Part shown: positions 56,801 through 64,000 of the stretch, piece after piece | Position numbering within the stretch: position 1 is the first letter of the stretch | Layout: each line of letters starts with the position of its first letter | DNA from: an uncultured Lachnospira sp. | GTDB taxonomy: Bacteria; Bacillota; Clostridia; Lachnospirales; Lachnospiraceae | Direction of reading: 5' to 3' | Assembly (NCBI GenBank): GCA_934359185.1 | Contig: CAKRLE010000010.1 | Location: forward strand, 1 to 64,000 | Length of the DNA stretch: 64,000 bases | Notes under the pieces: generated by a model | The model's input: the letters and a program-made list of their open reading frames with translations, nothing else | Databases searched by the model: none | Told to the model about the DNA's origin: nothing | Translations under genes and position numbers: made by a program

Positions 56801-58337
56801 CGCCGGCATCTTCCATGGCTTGTGTAAGATTCTTCTGAATCATGCCAGTATCATTTTCTATATACTCAATCTGTGCTTTTACAGCCGCCTGTCTTTTAAG
56901 ATTATCCGTATATGACCTGTCAGCATCATCCATATTCTGCTTTAAATGCTTAATCTCATCAGATATCCTCTCATGCTCCTGCTTTAATGCAGATGTTTCC
57001 GCATCAATCACACTCTTCATATCTGTCGCAATCTGATGAAGCTTGTCTGTTATATCTTTATTCCCAAGATTTCTGTTGTTAATAGTCTCTGTTATCTGCC
57101 TTACAGATACACTATACTCAAGATAATCCCTGTAATCCTTTGCCGATTCAAGGTCTGTAAGTCTATGTCTCTTTTCTTCAATCTGCTTATCTTGTTTCTC
57201 AACAACCCTTAATGCTTCATCAATCAACTGCTTCATGTCATGAAGTGATGCCTCTTGTGCTGCTATCTCACCTGTCGCAGCACATTTACATTCAAGCTTC
57301 TTATTTTCCGTTAAAGATTCCAGCTTATCCTCAACATTTTTCTTCCGCACACCGCTGTCAGCAAATGATTTCTTGCAGGCAACCATGAGCTTATAAAGCC
57401 TGTCCTCTAACATCATTTTCTCATCATACAGAACCTTAAAGCCTTTAACATACTCAGCAAAGCCACTGATAGCTGCAATCTGGCTGTCATATCCACTTAT
57501 CTGGGCATGCTTTTTTGAAAGCTCCAACAGCTTATCCTTAATATCCATAAGTGTCTGCGCCATTGTACCCTCATCATTATCAACGCCAAGCGTGTTGTTG
57601 TATGATTTCTGTATAATCTCCTCTATCAGAAGATCCTCAACAACCTTTCTGCTTGTCTTATAGCTGTTCTCGAAATATGTCCTTACATGTCCTTCTGTCT
57701 TATTAATTCCTCTGACAATCTCCCACTGGCTCTCATATATGCCATATTTTGTCAGAAAGTTAAGATAATCACCCTTACCATCAAAAATCCTGACTGATAC
57801 GCCAAAATCCTTCTTTTCGAGATCTCTAAGATATGCTTTAAGCCCATTATATGTAATTCTCTCGCCATTACTCTCAAGCGGAAGATTTTTAATGTCGTTA
57901 TCTCCAAATTCTCTATAAAAAATACAATAATTAAAATATTCAACTGATGATGACAGACTATCTCCTGCCACATTAACTCCTGCCTCGGCATCATCCTCAT
58001 TTGCCCTGCCATTTGCCTTTCTTGCGCAGAAGCCCGTAGTCATGTATTTATAATTATCCTTCTGATAACATGGGTCAAGCTTCCACTCTATAAGCGAATG
58101 TATAACTGTATTGCCGCTTCCCTGTCTGAAAAGTTTCTCTATAGGCTGCTTGTCATCAAGAGTACAGTTAGGAATCATATTCTGCATAAGAAGCAGCATC
58201 AGAAGACTCTTACCGCCACCATTTGCAAGGTCGTAGAGAGTATTACTGCAATTGAAACGCATCATGAAATCATCATAGAACTGTGTGCCAAAGTTATATT
58301 TTACATTGTTAACCCTGATTCTGTTAATCTGTGGCAT
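53859..58337 (-). CDS. jetC: JetC/MukB-like SMC-type ATPase
   Basis: Very large coiled-coil ATPase of 1492 residues. Walker A is ANGGGKSLL at about residues 38-46, followed by over 1000 residues of coiled coil with a hinge-like break near the middle. The C-terminal head has the ABC signature STGQSQG (about 1366) and Walker B TIFIDNPFGAA (about 1400). This is the layout of MukB/MksB/JetC condensins that extrude DNA loops. It begins two bases after the JetB-like gene. With the JetA- and JetB-like genes it forms a three-part condensin; no JetD nuclease is adjacent. Confidence 0.85.
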   Translation of the reverse strand: MPQINRIRVNNVKYNFGTQFYDDFMMRFNCSNTLYDLANGGGKSLLMLLLMQNMIPNCTLDDKQPIEKLFRQGSGNTVIHSLIEWKLDPCYQKDNYKYMTTGFCARKANGRANEDDAEAGVNVAGDSLSSSVEYFNYCIFYREFGDNDIKNLPLESNGERITYNGLKAYLRDLEKKDFGVSVRIFDGKGDYLNFLTKYGIYESQWEIVRGINKTEGHVRTYFENSYKTSRKVVEDLLIEEIIQKSYNNTLGVDNDEGTMAQTLMDIKDKLLELSKKHAQISGYDSQIAAISGFAEYVKGFKVLYDEKMMLEDRLYKLMVACKKSFADSGVRKKNVEDKLESLTENKKLECKCAATGEIAAQEASLHDMKQLIDEALRVVEKQDKQIEEKRHRLTDLESAKDYRDYLEYSVSVRQITETINNRNLGNKDITDKLHQIATDMKSVIDAETSALKQEHERISDEIKHLKQNMDDADRSYTDNLKRQAAVKAQIEYIENDTGMIQKNLTQAMEDAGVIVAENAESQLADIEGKLAVINNNIDTLELKISDISDRYALCNNRKEVLELNNKMLDEQLEETSKKIDDMEADESRIDKLIAIYNVSSKDELGSVLYGIYDKMGRQIIETQKEADKLDAFIENARKGTYECHSEERDRLAQYLTDTYGDDVVEGHEWFRNLNPGQKRDVFKRVPFVEYGFIIKNDFDRIKEDVTLTNFQRGAYVIPVISENVLYDTKLEVNTELVAFAMKDMNFLRDDASLMVEIETAEEELAELNAQLDKLNDRRAIVRDDYSYVERLKMFETSAFIINIDELTHRKNQNESEINRLNLEAGDIEREKSAAVNRLTELKNMKQKQEQTASALVRIVELSDSFNDKVKLLEDMRKQLDDADAVLGSALETKEQVKDKYSEAALRCESVERELDKLSTSWNDLYRQYYIEGSESAGGGFTQEQILDMEGKFLGLKELIDKENSDISDKEALLRHYRNSMDKCVRAIEYRGSDFEEIKSKVESGVLENLGEPAMYEIKDSINKDLESTASKRSELDSLNAMMNRLEGSIEHGIGRICEEYGEYEKVTCDNPENYIRQHKAQAEAIEAEIKLVKSELVRIDKDQKDIYVWNKDLERIIGNAGLAIPDENEIARLMEHDASDDEAEGVSADVDISGYESVSKEYDKQMKLIGRKKDEFEKRKGVLSNLLEGYGAGRLADEIRNSLVMPSDSKETESLADRLNETTGLIQLEKDRVSKGIEDMERIKDNFENRCIQTCCNIKTDLDRLPKLSTIRMDDETISIVGLSIPYVPEDSFKERMSSYIDETIDMAESFQTQEERLRYIRNRLTWKRLFSVIVTDMNSVRVNLYKRERIKDQSRYLRYEEAVGSTGQSQGIYIQFLIAIINYISSINAAAGSTGVIGKTIFIDNPFGAAKDIYIWEPIFTLLKTNHVQLIVPARGATPAITGRFDVNYILGQKLTDGRQTTVVVDYYSKTDTTQMEYTRMDYEQTSLFFE

Positions 58338-58339
58338 AT

Positions 58340-59116
58340 CTACTCCTCATCTTTCTGAATACCATTATCCATACCTTTGTCTGCCGCTCTGCCAGCCGCC
58401 TTACTTGCATCATTTTTAATATCGCCAAGTATCGCTGCAAATCTTCCGTGATAATCGTCAAAATAATTCTCAATCAGTGCCTTGAATCTGTCTGTTGCAT
58501 AGAATCTTCCAGCATTTTCAATGAGAAGCCCCTGCATTATGCAGAAGTTGAATACCATCTTGACAAATCCCGTCTTGGAATTCTTTGCTGCCCTTATTCC
58601 AGCCTGCTCTGCACCTGATGTCGCAGGAAGCTCTTCCCAGCTTAGTGCTATCTGCCTGAAGCTGTTTTCCTCTATCTCATCAAGGATAATTCCGTTCTTC
58701 CTGTCAATAATTCCGTTAATTGAACTGTCTACATTTCTTATAATATCTTCCACCTGGACGCACTCGGCATATGTCGTTGTCACGGTATCATTATAAAATT
58801 CAATTATTATGTTATATATAACAAAATACACCAGATACAGCTCGCGGTTTAACCTGATTCCAAGAATCCTCTTCAATTCCTCATTGCTGTATCCAAATGC
58901 TGTGTTATTCTCGCCTGCACTGATATAAAGCCCATTATTATACTCATACAGATTAATATTCATCCTGCCAAATGCCATATGGACAAAATCATATACCTGT
59001 GCGTTATTATTGTATTCCTGATAATAAGAAATGTTTGCGCCTGTCTCCGAAACCTCTTCCCCTGCAAGAAGTCTGGAAACAATCTCCATTCCTTTTTCAA
59101 TATTTTTAGTTTCCAT
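58340..59116 (-). CDS. jetB: JetB/MukE-like condensin accessory protein (DUF6063 type)
   Basis: Protein of 258 residues, the middle gene of the trio. No catalytic motif is visible; the sequence (ELYLVYFVIYNIIIEFY, GFVKMVFNFCIMQGLLIENAGRFYATDRFK) suits a winged-helix protein like MukE/MksE/JetB that binds the kleisin. Position between the kleisin-like and ATPase genes with gaps of 2 and 15 bases is the main evidence. It ends with a charged tail. Confidence 0.72.
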   Translation of the reverse strand: METKNIEKGMEIVSRLLAGEEVSETGANISYYQEYNNNAQVYDFVHMAFGRMNINLYEYNNGLYISAGENNTAFGYSNEELKRILGIRLNRELYLVYFVIYNIIIEFYNDTVTTTYAECVQVEDIIRNVDSSINGIIDRKNGIILDEIEENSFRQIALSWEELPATSGAEQAGIRAAKNSKTGFVKMVFNFCIMQGLLIENAGRFYATDRFKALIENYFDDYHGRFAAILGDIKNDASKAAGRAADKGMDNGIQKDEE

Positions 59117-59131
59117 CCGGCTGCTCCTTTA

Positions 59132-60634
59132 TCAACATTTTACAAATCGGACATCAAGCACCTCGCAGTCTGGAAACAGCTCCAGCTTTCCCCCATCAGA
59201 CTGCTCTATATCAAACTCTAATCTGTCTGCATCAGCAAATGTCCCACCAACATACTCATCAAGAAAGCTCTCATTGTTCACATTCCCGCCACCGATAACG
59301 TAATGCTTCTTCTGGCACAGATTAACAAAAAATGAATAATAATCTCCATTCTTAACTATATCCTCAGAATAATGTTTCTTCATCAACTTGTTAAACTCTT
59401 TTAGTGTAAATGTATCCCTCTCGTTAAGCGCCATGTAAAGATTGCCCATAATGAATACGTAGTTGTCTCTTATCCTCTTCTCCTCAACTTCATCATCAAA
59501 CACGATGTCGGCTGGGACTTCTCTTACAACTTTCTCGGCTTCCTGATATCGCGGCGGTTTGTTATTAAGCGCATTATCAATATTTATCACATCAAATGTC
59601 TTATGCACATTAGGTCTGAACAGTGGCGACAAAACTACCGCAAGAATATCTGCCCTGTCTGTCTTAATCATATCCTTTAACATACCGGCAAATTCAACAT
59701 GGCTTCTTATCTTTCCAAGCTTGGCTTTCATTATCGCCTCATCTGTCAGTTTCTGCATCTGCGTACACGCTTTCAGAAGCTCACCATGCCTGTTCATGGC
59801 AACCTTCAACTGGCTTTCCAGCTCATGAATCTCTCCAGCAATCTTAAAATATGTCTCGCCATGTCCTTTTTGTTCAATCTTTTCAAGTGCCACAGCTATG
59901 AGGTCACGGTTCTTCTTAAACAGCTTCTCCTCATCCTCAAACCACTTCATTCCAGTATCGACAAAATCCTCATATGCCTCGATTCCTGCATAGACATCCG
60001 ATGCAATTATAGACAGCACCTCATTTTTTCTAAGCTGAAGCCTGTTTACTTCCTCATTAATCCTCTCAACAACTTCTGTTCCACCTTTGAAGTTGTTAGC
60101 ACGGATCATTTTCTCTAAAAGAAGCTGCTGCACATTAATTCTGCTCTCATCTTTAATTTCCTTGGTATCCAGATAAAACTCAACTGCATCAGGACTTATC
60201 GAATACCACACTGTACTGTTGCGCACTGTACTTTCCAACATTTTTACTCTCGATACACGTTTCTTTTTATCAATCGGGTCAAAATACTGGAAATCAAATG
60301 GCTTTCCGTCATTCTTAATCTTATCAAAAATGTAATCTGCGACCTCCTTGCTCTCATCTTCACTGAGCGAAAGTCCGAAATCTCTTGTGAATACACCTCT
60401 GATAAAATCAAGATATTCTGGATATGTCACATCCTTTTCCTTGAAATTATTCTCCTCAATAAAAAACCTGAGGATAGCCATGACAATATATCCCATATCG
60501 AGAATCCTGTATCTGCCATCTTTAAACTGCGCAAAATTAATCTCTGTCAGTCTGAAAAACGGATAATACTTTTTCAGATTGAGCATACGCTCCCTATGAT
60601 CTGATATGATATCTCCATGCATAGTTACTGCCAT
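59132..60634 (-). CDS. jetA: JetA/MukF-like kleisin (DUF5716 type)
   Basis: Protein of 500 residues. The N-terminal part (YYPFFRLTEINFAQFKDGRY, DYLDFIRGVF-like) and the long helical middle (about residues 160-320) match the DUF5716/JetA group, which serves as the kleisin bridging the two ATPase heads. The C-terminal half contains a second winged-helix-like part (FTLKEFNKLMKKHY). AGGAGG precedes the ATG. The gene starts 39 bases after the recR stop, so it is likely transcribed with the dnaX operon. Confidence 0.78.
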   Translation of the reverse strand: MAVTMHGDIISDHRERMLNLKKYYPFFRLTEINFAQFKDGRYRILDMGYIVMAILRFFIEENNFKEKDVTYPEYLDFIRGVFTRDFGLSLSEDESKEVADYIFDKIKNDGKPFDFQYFDPIDKKKRVSRVKMLESTVRNSTVWYSISPDAVEFYLDTKEIKDESRINVQQLLLEKMIRANNFKGGTEVVERINEEVNRLQLRKNEVLSIIASDVYAGIEAYEDFVDTGMKWFEDEEKLFKKNRDLIAVALEKIEQKGHGETYFKIAGEIHELESQLKVAMNRHGELLKACTQMQKLTDEAIMKAKLGKIRSHVEFAGMLKDMIKTDRADILAVVLSPLFRPNVHKTFDVINIDNALNNKPPRYQEAEKVVREVPADIVFDDEVEEKRIRDNYVFIMGNLYMALNERDTFTLKEFNKLMKKHYSEDIVKNGDYYSFFVNLCQKKHYVIGGGNVNNESFLDEYVGGTFADADRLEFDIEQSDGGKLELFPDCEVLDVRFVKC

Positions 60635-60673
60635 GTCTATCCTCCTGATTATCTACTGCTATTAATATGTCTT

Positions 60674-61270
60674 CTATAACTGTGTCCTGCCCTCTAACGC
60701 ACGTAACAGGGTAACTTCATCTATGTATTCAAGATCACCGCCGACCGGAACACCACTGGCTATTCTTGTCACCTTGATTCCTGTTGGCTTGATAAGCCGG
60801 CTAAGATACATCGCTGTTGTCTCGCCCTCAAGACTTGAATTAGTAGCTATAATCACCTCATCAACATCTCCCTCAAGACGTTTAATAAGCTCTTTAATCT
60901 TTAAATCCCCAGGACCGATTCCAAGCATTGGACTGATTGCACCATGAAGGACATGGTATACACCATCGTACTTGCCAGTCTTCTCGTAAGCTGCCATATC
61001 TCTTGTATGCTCAACAACCATAATTGTCTTATGATCACGTGCCATATTTGAACAAATCGGACATAATTCGTCATCTGTAAGCGTAAAACATTCTTTGCAA
61101 TATTTAATATTCGCCTTGGCATCTGTTATGGCTTCTGTCAGATTCACAACATCCTGCTCAGGCATGTTAATAATATGAAATGCCAGGCGCTGGGCGCTCT
61201 TTGCCCCAACCCCTGGTAATCTCGATAACTGCTCAATTAGTCTGTTAATGTGGCCGCTATATATGTCCAT
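60674..61270 (-). CDS. recR: Recombination protein RecR
   Basis: Full-length protein of 198 residues that works with RecO/RecF to load RecA at gaps. HhH motif in LSRLPGVGAKSAQRLAFHI, four-cysteine zinc finger CKECFTLTDDELCPIC (about 57-72), Toprim domain with VVEHTRDMAAYE and the C-terminal GVPVGGDLEYID Walker-like segment. Its ATG overlaps the ybaB stop by one base. Confidence 0.97.
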   Translation of the reverse strand: MDIYSGHINRLIEQLSRLPGVGAKSAQRLAFHIINMPEQDVVNLTEAITDAKANIKYCKECFTLTDDELCPICSNMARDHKTIMVVEHTRDMAAYEKTGKYDGVYHVLHGAISPMLGIGPGDLKIKELIKRLEGDVDEVIIATNSSLEGETTAMYLSRLIKPTGIKVTRIASGVPVGGDLEYIDEVTLLRALEGRTQL

Positions 61271-61620
61271 TAGAAGAGGCCTCCGCCAAGTCCTGAAAGA
61301 CCACCTGTTATCTTAGACATCTGTGCTGCTGACTCCTCCTCGCACTTTCTTAACGCTTCGTTAGTTGCAGCCATGATAAGATCCTCAAGCATCTCTACAT
61401 CATCTGGATCTACAGCTTCCGGGTCAATCTTAACCTTGCTTACTTCCCTCTTACCTGTAACTGTAACCTCAACAACACCACCGCCTGCTGCTGCGCTGAA
61501 TTCCTTTGCTTCAAGCTCTGCCTGCTGTGTCTCCATCTGCTTCTGCATTCTCTGAGCCTGCTTCATGAGATTATTCATGTTGCCAGGCATTCCTCCTGGA
61601 AATCCACCTCTTTTTGCCAT
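61270..61620 (-). CDS. ybaB: YbaB/EbfC family nucleoid-associated protein
   Basis: Protein of 116 residues with the [22 protein letters not shown] helix and [22 protein letters not shown] strands typical of this DNA-binding family. In the conserved dnaX-ybaB-recR order, with one-base TAATG overlaps at both ends. Confidence 0.95.
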   Translation of the reverse strand: MAKRGGFPGGMPGNMNNLMKQAQRMQKQMETQQAELEAKEFSAAAGGGVVEVTVTGKREVSKVKIDPEAVDPDDVEMLEDLIMAATNEALRKCEEESAAQMSKITGGLSGLGGGLF

Positions 61621-63302
61621 TATATAAATTCCTCCTTATCATCTACTTCAATATCCATATTAACCAGTTCTCTTATATCTGTGAAACGGTTCTGGAAATC
61701 CTCACCGTCAGACAGCTTTGTTATCATTATATCAACTTTAAGCCCTGTTCTTTCCTCTATTATATCGACAAGCTGCTGCTTCGTTTCTTCTCTCGATAAT
61801 GAATTATATGCAGACATTGAAGAAACCATTATCTCAAGGCTTGTATTATTCTCCGCAAGTGTAACATTTGCCTGTTGTAAAAATGTCACAAGAAGCGGTT
61901 CATTAATCGAATTAACTATATTATTCCAGCTCGCCGCAATCTGCCTTATATCATCTGGAAGTGCATCTATAACCCGCTTAGGTGCCGGCTTACTTTCTGT
62001 GCGCATATTTCCTGCGCCATAAGCTCCATTGCCCACTCCCGGCGCACTCATGCTTCCTGCACCATATGCTCCGGAACTTAACTGGCTTTTAGTGTTATCA
62101 AGCTCACTTTTTGTCTCTTTCAATGCCCTTACAGCCAGTTCAAGCTGACTTTCAAGCTGACCTACTCTTCCTGACAGCTCACCTATATCCTGTGCTGGCT
62201 CCATAGCCGGCCTGCACAATTTGATAAGCGCAACCTCAAGCTTAATTCGCTTCTGTGTCGCAGTCTTTAATTCATTGGATAAATCAGACATAACTCTTAT
62301 ATATCTCATAAGAGTATCTACATCTGCCATTCTGGCATCTTCTGATAACTGTGCCAGATTATCCTCTGATATATCTATTACATCCTGCAGCTTCGACAAA
62401 TCATCTGTTGATGCTGCAAGCAGCAGGTTTCTTAAATACCATACGAAATCAGCCGTAAACTGGCTTAAATCCCTGCCCTGCATAATTATATCTTCAACCA
62501 TTGCCAGGCATCCAGATACATCTGAATTCACAATACATTTTAATGTATCTGCAAATACTGTTGTATCCACTGCACCAAGCACATCCAGTACATTTTCATA
62601 TTTCAGATCCTGTCCAAGATAAAATGCGATACACTGGTCTATCAGGCTTAATGCATCTCGCATTGAACCATCTGCTGCCTTGGCAACATAGCGCAGCGCC
62701 CTGTCCTCGACATTGATATTCTCATACTTCATCAGCTCAGAAAGCCTTGCCGCTATCGTTTCTATGCTGATTCGGTGAAAATCGTATCTCTGGCATCTCG
62801 AAAGTATTGTTATCGGAATCTTACTTGCCTCTGTTGTCGCAAGTATGAATATAACATATTCTGGTGGTTCCTCAAGTGTCTTTAACAGTGCATTGAACGC
62901 ACCAATCGAGAGCATATGGACCTCATCTATGATATATACTTTTTTCTTTCCATCTGTCGGTCTGTACTGTACTTCTTCTCTTATCTGTCTTATATTATCT
63001 ACACCATTGTTGGATGCCGCATCTATCTCAACTACATTCATGGAAACGCCACTGGCTATAGCCTTACATGACGGACATTCACCACAAGGGCTTCCATCAA
63101 CGGGATGCTCGCAGTTAACTGCCTTTGCAAATATCTTTGCAATTGTTGTCTTACCTGTACCTCTTGTTCCACAGAAAAGATACGCATGTCCTATTCTGTC
63201 AAGCTTTATCTGATTCTTTAGTGTTGTAACAATATGATCCTGCCCCTTAACATCCTCAAATGTCGTTGGACGCCACTTTCTATACAGAGCCTGATAAGAC
63301 AT
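61620..63302 (-). CDS. dnaX: DNA polymerase III subunit gamma/tau
   Basis: Clamp-loader ATPase of 560 residues. Walker [10 protein letters not shown] (about residues 45-53), zinc-binding [16 protein letters not shown], Walker B IIDEVHML and sensor [10 protein letters not shown]. The C-terminal part carries the tau-like region with a Gly/Ala-rich stretch. No slippery A-AAA-AAG site was seen, so only the long form is predicted. ACATATG-like start has GAAAGGAAG upstream. Confidence 0.96.
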   Translation of the reverse strand: MSYQALYRKWRPTTFEDVKGQDHIVTTLKNQIKLDRIGHAYLFCGTRGTGKTTIAKIFAKAVNCEHPVDGSPCGECPSCKAIASGVSMNVVEIDAASNNGVDNIRQIREEVQYRPTDGKKKVYIIDEVHMLSIGAFNALLKTLEEPPEYVIFILATTEASKIPITILSRCQRYDFHRISIETIAARLSELMKYENINVEDRALRYVAKAADGSMRDALSLIDQCIAFYLGQDLKYENVLDVLGAVDTTVFADTLKCIVNSDVSGCLAMVEDIIMQGRDLSQFTADFVWYLRNLLLAASTDDLSKLQDVIDISEDNLAQLSEDARMADVDTLMRYIRVMSDLSNELKTATQKRIKLEVALIKLCRPAMEPAQDIGELSGRVGQLESQLELAVRALKETKSELDNTKSQLSSGAYGAGSMSAPGVGNGAYGAGNMRTESKPAPKRVIDALPDDIRQIAASWNNIVNSINEPLLVTFLQQANVTLAENNTSLEIMVSSMSAYNSLSREETKQQLVDIIEERTGLKVDIMITKLSDGEDFQNRFTDIRELVNMDIEVDDKEEFI

Positions 63303-63379
63303 ACCACAAGCTTCCTTTCTTAAATCTTAAATCTGGCTGAATTTAGCTGATTGCTTCCTGTTAAAAATATGCATCAAAT

Positions 63380-63652
63380 CAAAAACCGTGCGTCCAGCTT
63401 CGAACAGTACTCCACAGACGTTACCGATACAGTTAGCTCGATCCAGGCTGCCTTTCGGCACACAGAAGGTTTCACTTAATGCTGCTTCATTCCTGACCTG
63501 ACATGGTTCATGAATTTCTGTTGCGAAAGACCCAAATGTCAACACCACTTATATCGGGCTGCTCCATAAACTACTGCCCTCTGCCAAACATCACCCCTGC
63601 TATAGCGGATTGCAGGTACAAGGTGCCGCTACTACCCCGGCTGCACGGTCTG
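63380..63652 (-). ncRNA. ffs: Signal recognition particle RNA (large, Bacillus type)
   Basis: About 270 nt, similar to B. subtilis scRNA. On the minus strand the 5' end has GACCGTGCAG with GGTAGTAGCGGCACCTTGTA, the middle has GGTGTTGACATTTGGGTC, and the domain IV signature reads ATGTCAGGTCAGGAATGAAG then CAGCATTAAGTGAAACC. The 3' end GCACGGTTTTT pairs with the 5' ACCGTGC. It sits between tadA and dnaX, as in many Firmicutes. Ends are approximate. Confidence 0.95.
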
Positions 63653-63656
63653 TTAT

Positions 63657-63685
63657 ATTATACCTAGGAATTGCGCCTATGTCAA
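63657..63685 (-). promoter_or_regulatory. Consensus sigma-A promoter of SRP RNA
   Basis: TTGACA (63685-63680), 17 bases, TATAAT (63662-63657) on the minus strand: a perfect consensus, ending about 5-7 bases before the SRP RNA start. Confidence 0.93.
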
Positions 63686-63761
63686 TTGTATTAAATATAT
63701 GTTATACTACTAAAGATATTTCATAGCAGCATTTCCCAATTCTAAATTCAGGAGAACTTTT

Positions 63762-64000
63762 ATGGTTAATGATACAGATGTTAATTATACAGATAAAGAG
63801 ATTACTTCTCTCGATGAAAAATATATGAAAGAGGCGCTAAAACAGGCAAAAAAAGCTGGAAAACTCATGGAAGTTCCAATTGGATGTGTTATTGTTCATA
63901 ACGGCAGAATTATTGGAAGAGGGTATAACCGTAGAAATACAGACAAAACCACACTTGGACATGCTGAGATAACCGCAATTAAAAAAGCCAGCAAAGCAAT
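63762..64000 (+). CDS. tadA: tRNA-specific adenosine deaminase TadA (C-terminus off window)
   Basis: Starts at the ATG at 63762 with AGGAGA upstream and runs off the right edge after about 79 codons. YMKEALKQAKKAGKLMEVPIGCVIV and the zinc-site GHAEITAI identify TadA, which makes inosine at the wobble position of tRNA-Arg. Divergent from the SRP RNA. The PCxxC zinc motif would lie beyond the window. Confidence 0.93.
   Translation, partial: MVNDTDVNYTDKEITSLDEKYMKEALKQAKKAGKLMEVPIGCVIVHNGRIIGRGYNRRNTDKTTLGHAEITAIKKASKA

Noticed and set aside
61620..63302. Programmed frameshift in dnaX making a short gamma form
   Set aside because: No A-rich slippery heptamer with a following stem was seen.
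63327..63548. Minus-strand open frame of 73 residues upstream of dnaX
   Set aside because: It lies within the SRP RNA, whose conserved domain IV and consensus promoter explain the region.

Overview
The window looks like chromosome from an AT-rich Gram-positive gut anaerobe of the Lachnospiraceae (Clostridia). The evidence is the tadA / SRP RNA / dnaX / ybaB / recR neighbourhood with a long Firmicutes-type SRP RNA, clean AGGAGG ribosome binding sites, SPKTG-type sortase substrates, a Rex-like operator before an alcohol dehydrogenase, and protein families typical of that group. The species is not certain. Most genes lie on the minus strand.

Bases 1-33,900 are a large surface-glycan locus. At the left edge, running off the window, is a GH25 lysozyme with choline-binding-type repeats. 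Next come a BCCT (choline/betaine) transporter, a fused HTH-LicC-LicA protein and two LicD-type phosphotransferases: a complete predicted route for importing choline, activating it to CDP-choline and attaching phosphocholine to a glycan. Around these sit glycosyltransferases (GT2, GT4, GT-D, GT11 fucosyltransferase), a pyruvyl transferase, a Wzx flippase, a Wzy polymerase, a GtrA/GtrB/GT-C side-chain glycosylation set, a radical SAM/SPASM protein, three AT3 acyltransferases and an MBOAT-DHHW O-acetylation pair. Farther right are a CpsC-like co-polymerase with a degenerate CpsD domain, the initiating polyprenyl-phosphate sugar transferase and an LCP ligase. One AT3 gene and the MBOAT gene are each broken at a run of exactly seven G; one more G would restore either frame. 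A third acyltransferase carries a pentanucleotide repeat. This looks like a phase-variable set of glycan acylation genes.

Bases 26,200-31,000 sit inside the glycan locus and hold a small graveyard of decayed accessory genes: an Abi_2 remnant, an AAA-ATPase-like scrap and an HTH/DUF4325 remnant. Two genes of unknown role are also here.

Bases 34,300-45,300 are a surface-protein and accessory region. It has three paralogous secreted proteins with SPKTG sorting signals, two in direct and one in inverted orientation, sharing a 421-bp perfect inverted repeat. It also has a DinJ/YafQ toxin-antitoxin pair, two CAP-domain lipoproteins, an Rpn/PD-(D/E)XK family protein, and a tyrosine integrase whose ribosome binding site lies in a strong hairpin.

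Bases 45,400-64,000 are mostly housekeeping: iron-containing alcohol dehydrogenase, MATE exporter, transketolase, DnaX, YbaB, RecR, SRP RNA and TadA. Between recR and tkt is a MukBEF/Wadjet-like condensin set (JetA, JetB, JetC-like) with no JetD nuclease in the window. It is followed by a TPR protein with a degenerate AAA+ domain. This may be a chromosomal, non-defence relative of Wadjet.
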